This document shows, piece after piece, positions 6,428 through 7,943 of a DNA stretch of 7,943 nucleotides (position 1 is the stretch's first letter; the number at the start of each line of letters is the position of its first letter). Source of the DNA: Christensenella sp. UBA767. GTDB lineage: Bacteria; Bacillota; Clostridia; Christensenellales; CAG-917. The notes below the pieces were generated by a model, which made no database searches, was not told where the DNA came from, and saw nothing but the letters and a program-made list of their open reading frames with translations. The position numbers were made by a program, and so were the translations under genes. The stretch lies in NCBI GenBank assembly GCA_002297185.1, contig DBJV01000042.1, positions 1-7,943 on the forward strand. The letters run 5' to 3'.

Positions 6428-7942
6428 TTATTTGATTTGGTGGATAGCCACGTCGTAAGCAGCGGACGTTGCGTCTGCGATTCTGCCCACTTTCTTTGCG
6501 TCGCCGATGACGTACAAGTTCTCAAATTTGCCTTCCAGTTCCTTGCCGAGCGTATTGACGGAGCGTGCGCCGAGTGAAAGCACAACCGCGTCGCAATCGA
6601 AGTGATAGGGCTTGCCCACGCTCTTCACTTTCCTCTTCTTATCCATCTTGACAGGCTCGATTACGATGCCCTTTTCGTCAATGGAATTGAGTTTGTGCGA
6701 CAAAATATAATTCGTTCCCTTTGCGTCGAGTTTGGGTACTACGTCGTCGAGGTGTTGGAACCACATACCCGGGGCAAGTCTGTCCGCCATTTCAACGATC
6801 GTAACTTTGTTGTTGTGTTCAACGAGCATTTCCGCCGTTTCAAGACCTGTCATACCCGAGCCGATAAGTGCAATCTTCTTGTTTTCAAGCACAACCGAGC
6901 CGTCGAGAATTTGAGTGGTGGTATAAACGTTTGCATTGTTCACACCCTCGATAGATCTCGGTCTTACGGCCGTTGCGCCCGTTGCGATAACCACGGCGTA
7001 CGGATTGTAACTTGCGATAACCTCTTCCGTCGCCTCAGTATTGAGATGCACTTCCGCGCCGAATTTTTCTGCGTTTGTAAGCATATCTTCAAAGCACCAA
7101 CCGAGTTTTTCCTTTTTCGGCGGTTTGTCTGCAAGTTGGATTTGTCCGCCCACTTGATTGGTTTTTTCAAGCACGATAGGCTTAAATCCTCTGCGACCGA
7201 GCATTTCTGCGCACGTAAGACCTGCAACGCCTGCGCCGACGATAACCACAACTCTGCCGTTTCCGTCTTGTTTGAGGTTGTCAAACTCTTTCTCGCATCC
7301 GACAGTCGGATTGACGGAGCAATATCCGTGTCCGCCGTGATATGCGTTGTCTTGCATGCTTTGTATGCAGTACAAACAGCAAATGCAGCGTTTAATTTCT
7401 TTTTCTCTACCCGATTGCGCCTTCTCTGCAAAATGCGGATCTGCGATATGCGGTCTGCCGAGGCACACGAAGTCTTGCGTTCCCTCTTCCAGTTGTTGCT
7501 CCGCTTGTTCGGGAGTTCTGATAAGGTTTGCCGCCAAAACGGGGATATTCACCACTTTCTTGACTTCCGCAGCGAGATATTTACGCCATCCGAGGTCAAA
7601 ACTCGTAGGCTCGAGCCAGTAGTTGAACGTGTCGTACGCTGCACTCGAAACGTCGATAGCGTCAACGCCCATATCCGCAATAGCCTTTGCGTACTTCACA
7701 CCCTCTTCAATCGTGTAGCCCTTGCCGGGTTTGCCGATTTTATCGTAGAATTCGTCGATAGTAAGGCGCACCACGATAGGATAATCGCCGCATTCTTTGC
7801 GGATTCCTTCAATGATTTCTCTTATAAAGCGCAAGCGATTTTCAAAACTTCCGCCGTATTCGTCCGTTCTATGGTTCGTATTGGGGCTGAGGAATTGTTG
7901 GATAAGATATCCGTGTGTACCGTGAAGTTCCACGCCGTCAAC
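6428..7942 (-). CDS. FMN/FAD iron-sulfur oxidoreductase, 2-enoate / 2,4-dienoyl-CoA reductase type (5' truncated)
   Basis: The frame runs from the right edge to a TAA at 6428-6430, giving 504 residues; about 150 N-terminal residues of the usual 640-670 lie outside. The order is that of the 2,4-dienoyl-CoA reductase, enoate reductase and BaiCD/BaiH family. First comes the end of an Old-Yellow-Enzyme FMN barrel: GVELHGTHGYLIQQFLSP (about 3-20), then RTDEYGGSFENR and a phosphate-binding VCLGRP (159-164). An iron-sulfur cysteine cluster follows, CICCLYC (186-192) with a further Cys at 208 before SVNP. Then come an FAD Rossmann site, VGAGVAGL (235-242) with GGQI, a second nucleotide site, IGSGMTGLETAEM (360-372) ending in Glu385 (hinting at NADH), and the closing FAD motif IGDA (479-482). 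Such enzymes reduce activated C=C bonds in anaerobes; the substrate is unknown. The HGAHGYL motif usual in the family reads HGTHGYL. Confidence 0.92.
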   Translation of the reverse strand, partial: VDGVELHGTHGYLIQQFLSPNTNHRTDEYGGSFENRLRFIREIIEGIRKECGDYPIVVRLTIDEFYDKIGKPGKGYTIEEGVKYAKAIADMGVDAIDVSSAAYDTFNYWLEPTSFDLGWRKYLAAEVKKVVNIPVLAANLIRTPEQAEQQLEEGTQDFVCLGRPHIADPHFAEKAQSGREKEIKRCICCLYCIQSMQDNAYHGGHGYCSVNPTVGCEKEFDNLKQDGNGRVVVIVGAGVAGLTCAEMLGRRGFKPIVLEKTNQVGGQIQLADKPPKKEKLGWCFEDMLTNAEKFGAEVHLNTEATEEVIASYNPYAVVIATGATAVRPRSIEGVNNANVYTTTQILDGSVVLENKKIALIGSGMTGLETAEMLVEHNNKVTIVEMADRLAPGMWFQHLDDVVPKLDAKGTNYILSHKLNSIDEKGIVIEPVKMDKKRKVKSVGKPYHFDCDAVVLSLGARSVNTLGKELEGKFENLYVIGDAKKVGRIADATSAAYDVAIHQIK

Positions 7943-7943
7943 A

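Noticed and set aside
5668..6435. 255-codon plus-strand open frame over the phosphohydrolase
   Set aside because: It is antisense to a protein with all metal-binding motifs of the alkaline phosphatase superfamily.
6964..7431. 155-codon open frame in another minus-strand frame of the flavoprotein gene
   Set aside because: It is an out-of-frame shadow of a continuous flavoprotein with both nucleotide-binding motifs; there is no sign of a frameshift.

Overview
The window reads as ordinary bacterial chromosome, most likely from an anaerobic, gut-type clostridium (Bacillota). The basis is strong AGGAGG-like ribosome binding sites, TTGACA/TATAAT-like promoters, U-tract terminators, a DegV-family protein, and two enzymes expected to be iron-sulfur dependent (aconitase X and an enoate-reductase-type flavoprotein). 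This placement is inference; no rRNA or other marker gene is present. There is no mobile element, CRISPR array, tRNA or rRNA.

Layout. Positions 2-628 (+) hold the C-terminal 208 residues of a membrane-anchored protein with tandem SH3-like repeats. A symmetrical hairpin at 733-764 terminates it and the convergent DegV-family gene (835-1707, -), which has its own promoter at 1737-1765. A 256-base divergent region separates DegV from a PatA-like class I aminotransferase (1964-3160, +). A second two-way terminator (3275-3305) separates the aminotransferase from a minus-strand pair encoding the small (3363-3803) and large (3808-5094) subunits of aconitase X. That pair has its own predicted promoter (5178-5206), with a 20-base perfect palindrome almost exactly at the predicted transcription start. 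Upstream on the same strand, and closed by its own terminator (5251-5278), lie an alkaline-phosphatase-superfamily hydrolase (5284-6384) and a large flavin/iron-sulfur oxidoreductase of the 2-enoate/2,4-dienoyl-CoA reductase type (6428-7942) that runs off the right edge.

How they work together. The genes fall into four or five separate transcription units and do not form one evident pathway. The only tight functional pair is aconitase X large plus small: 4 bases apart, with the small-subunit ribosome binding site lying inside the last codons of the large subunit. The substrate of that hydro-lyase is not fixed by the neighbours. I do not see a clearly new multi-gene system. The best leads are the split bacterial aconitase X with its palindrome-at-start control region, the altered ligand-pocket motif in the DegV protein, and the unusual cysteine spacing in the flavoprotein.
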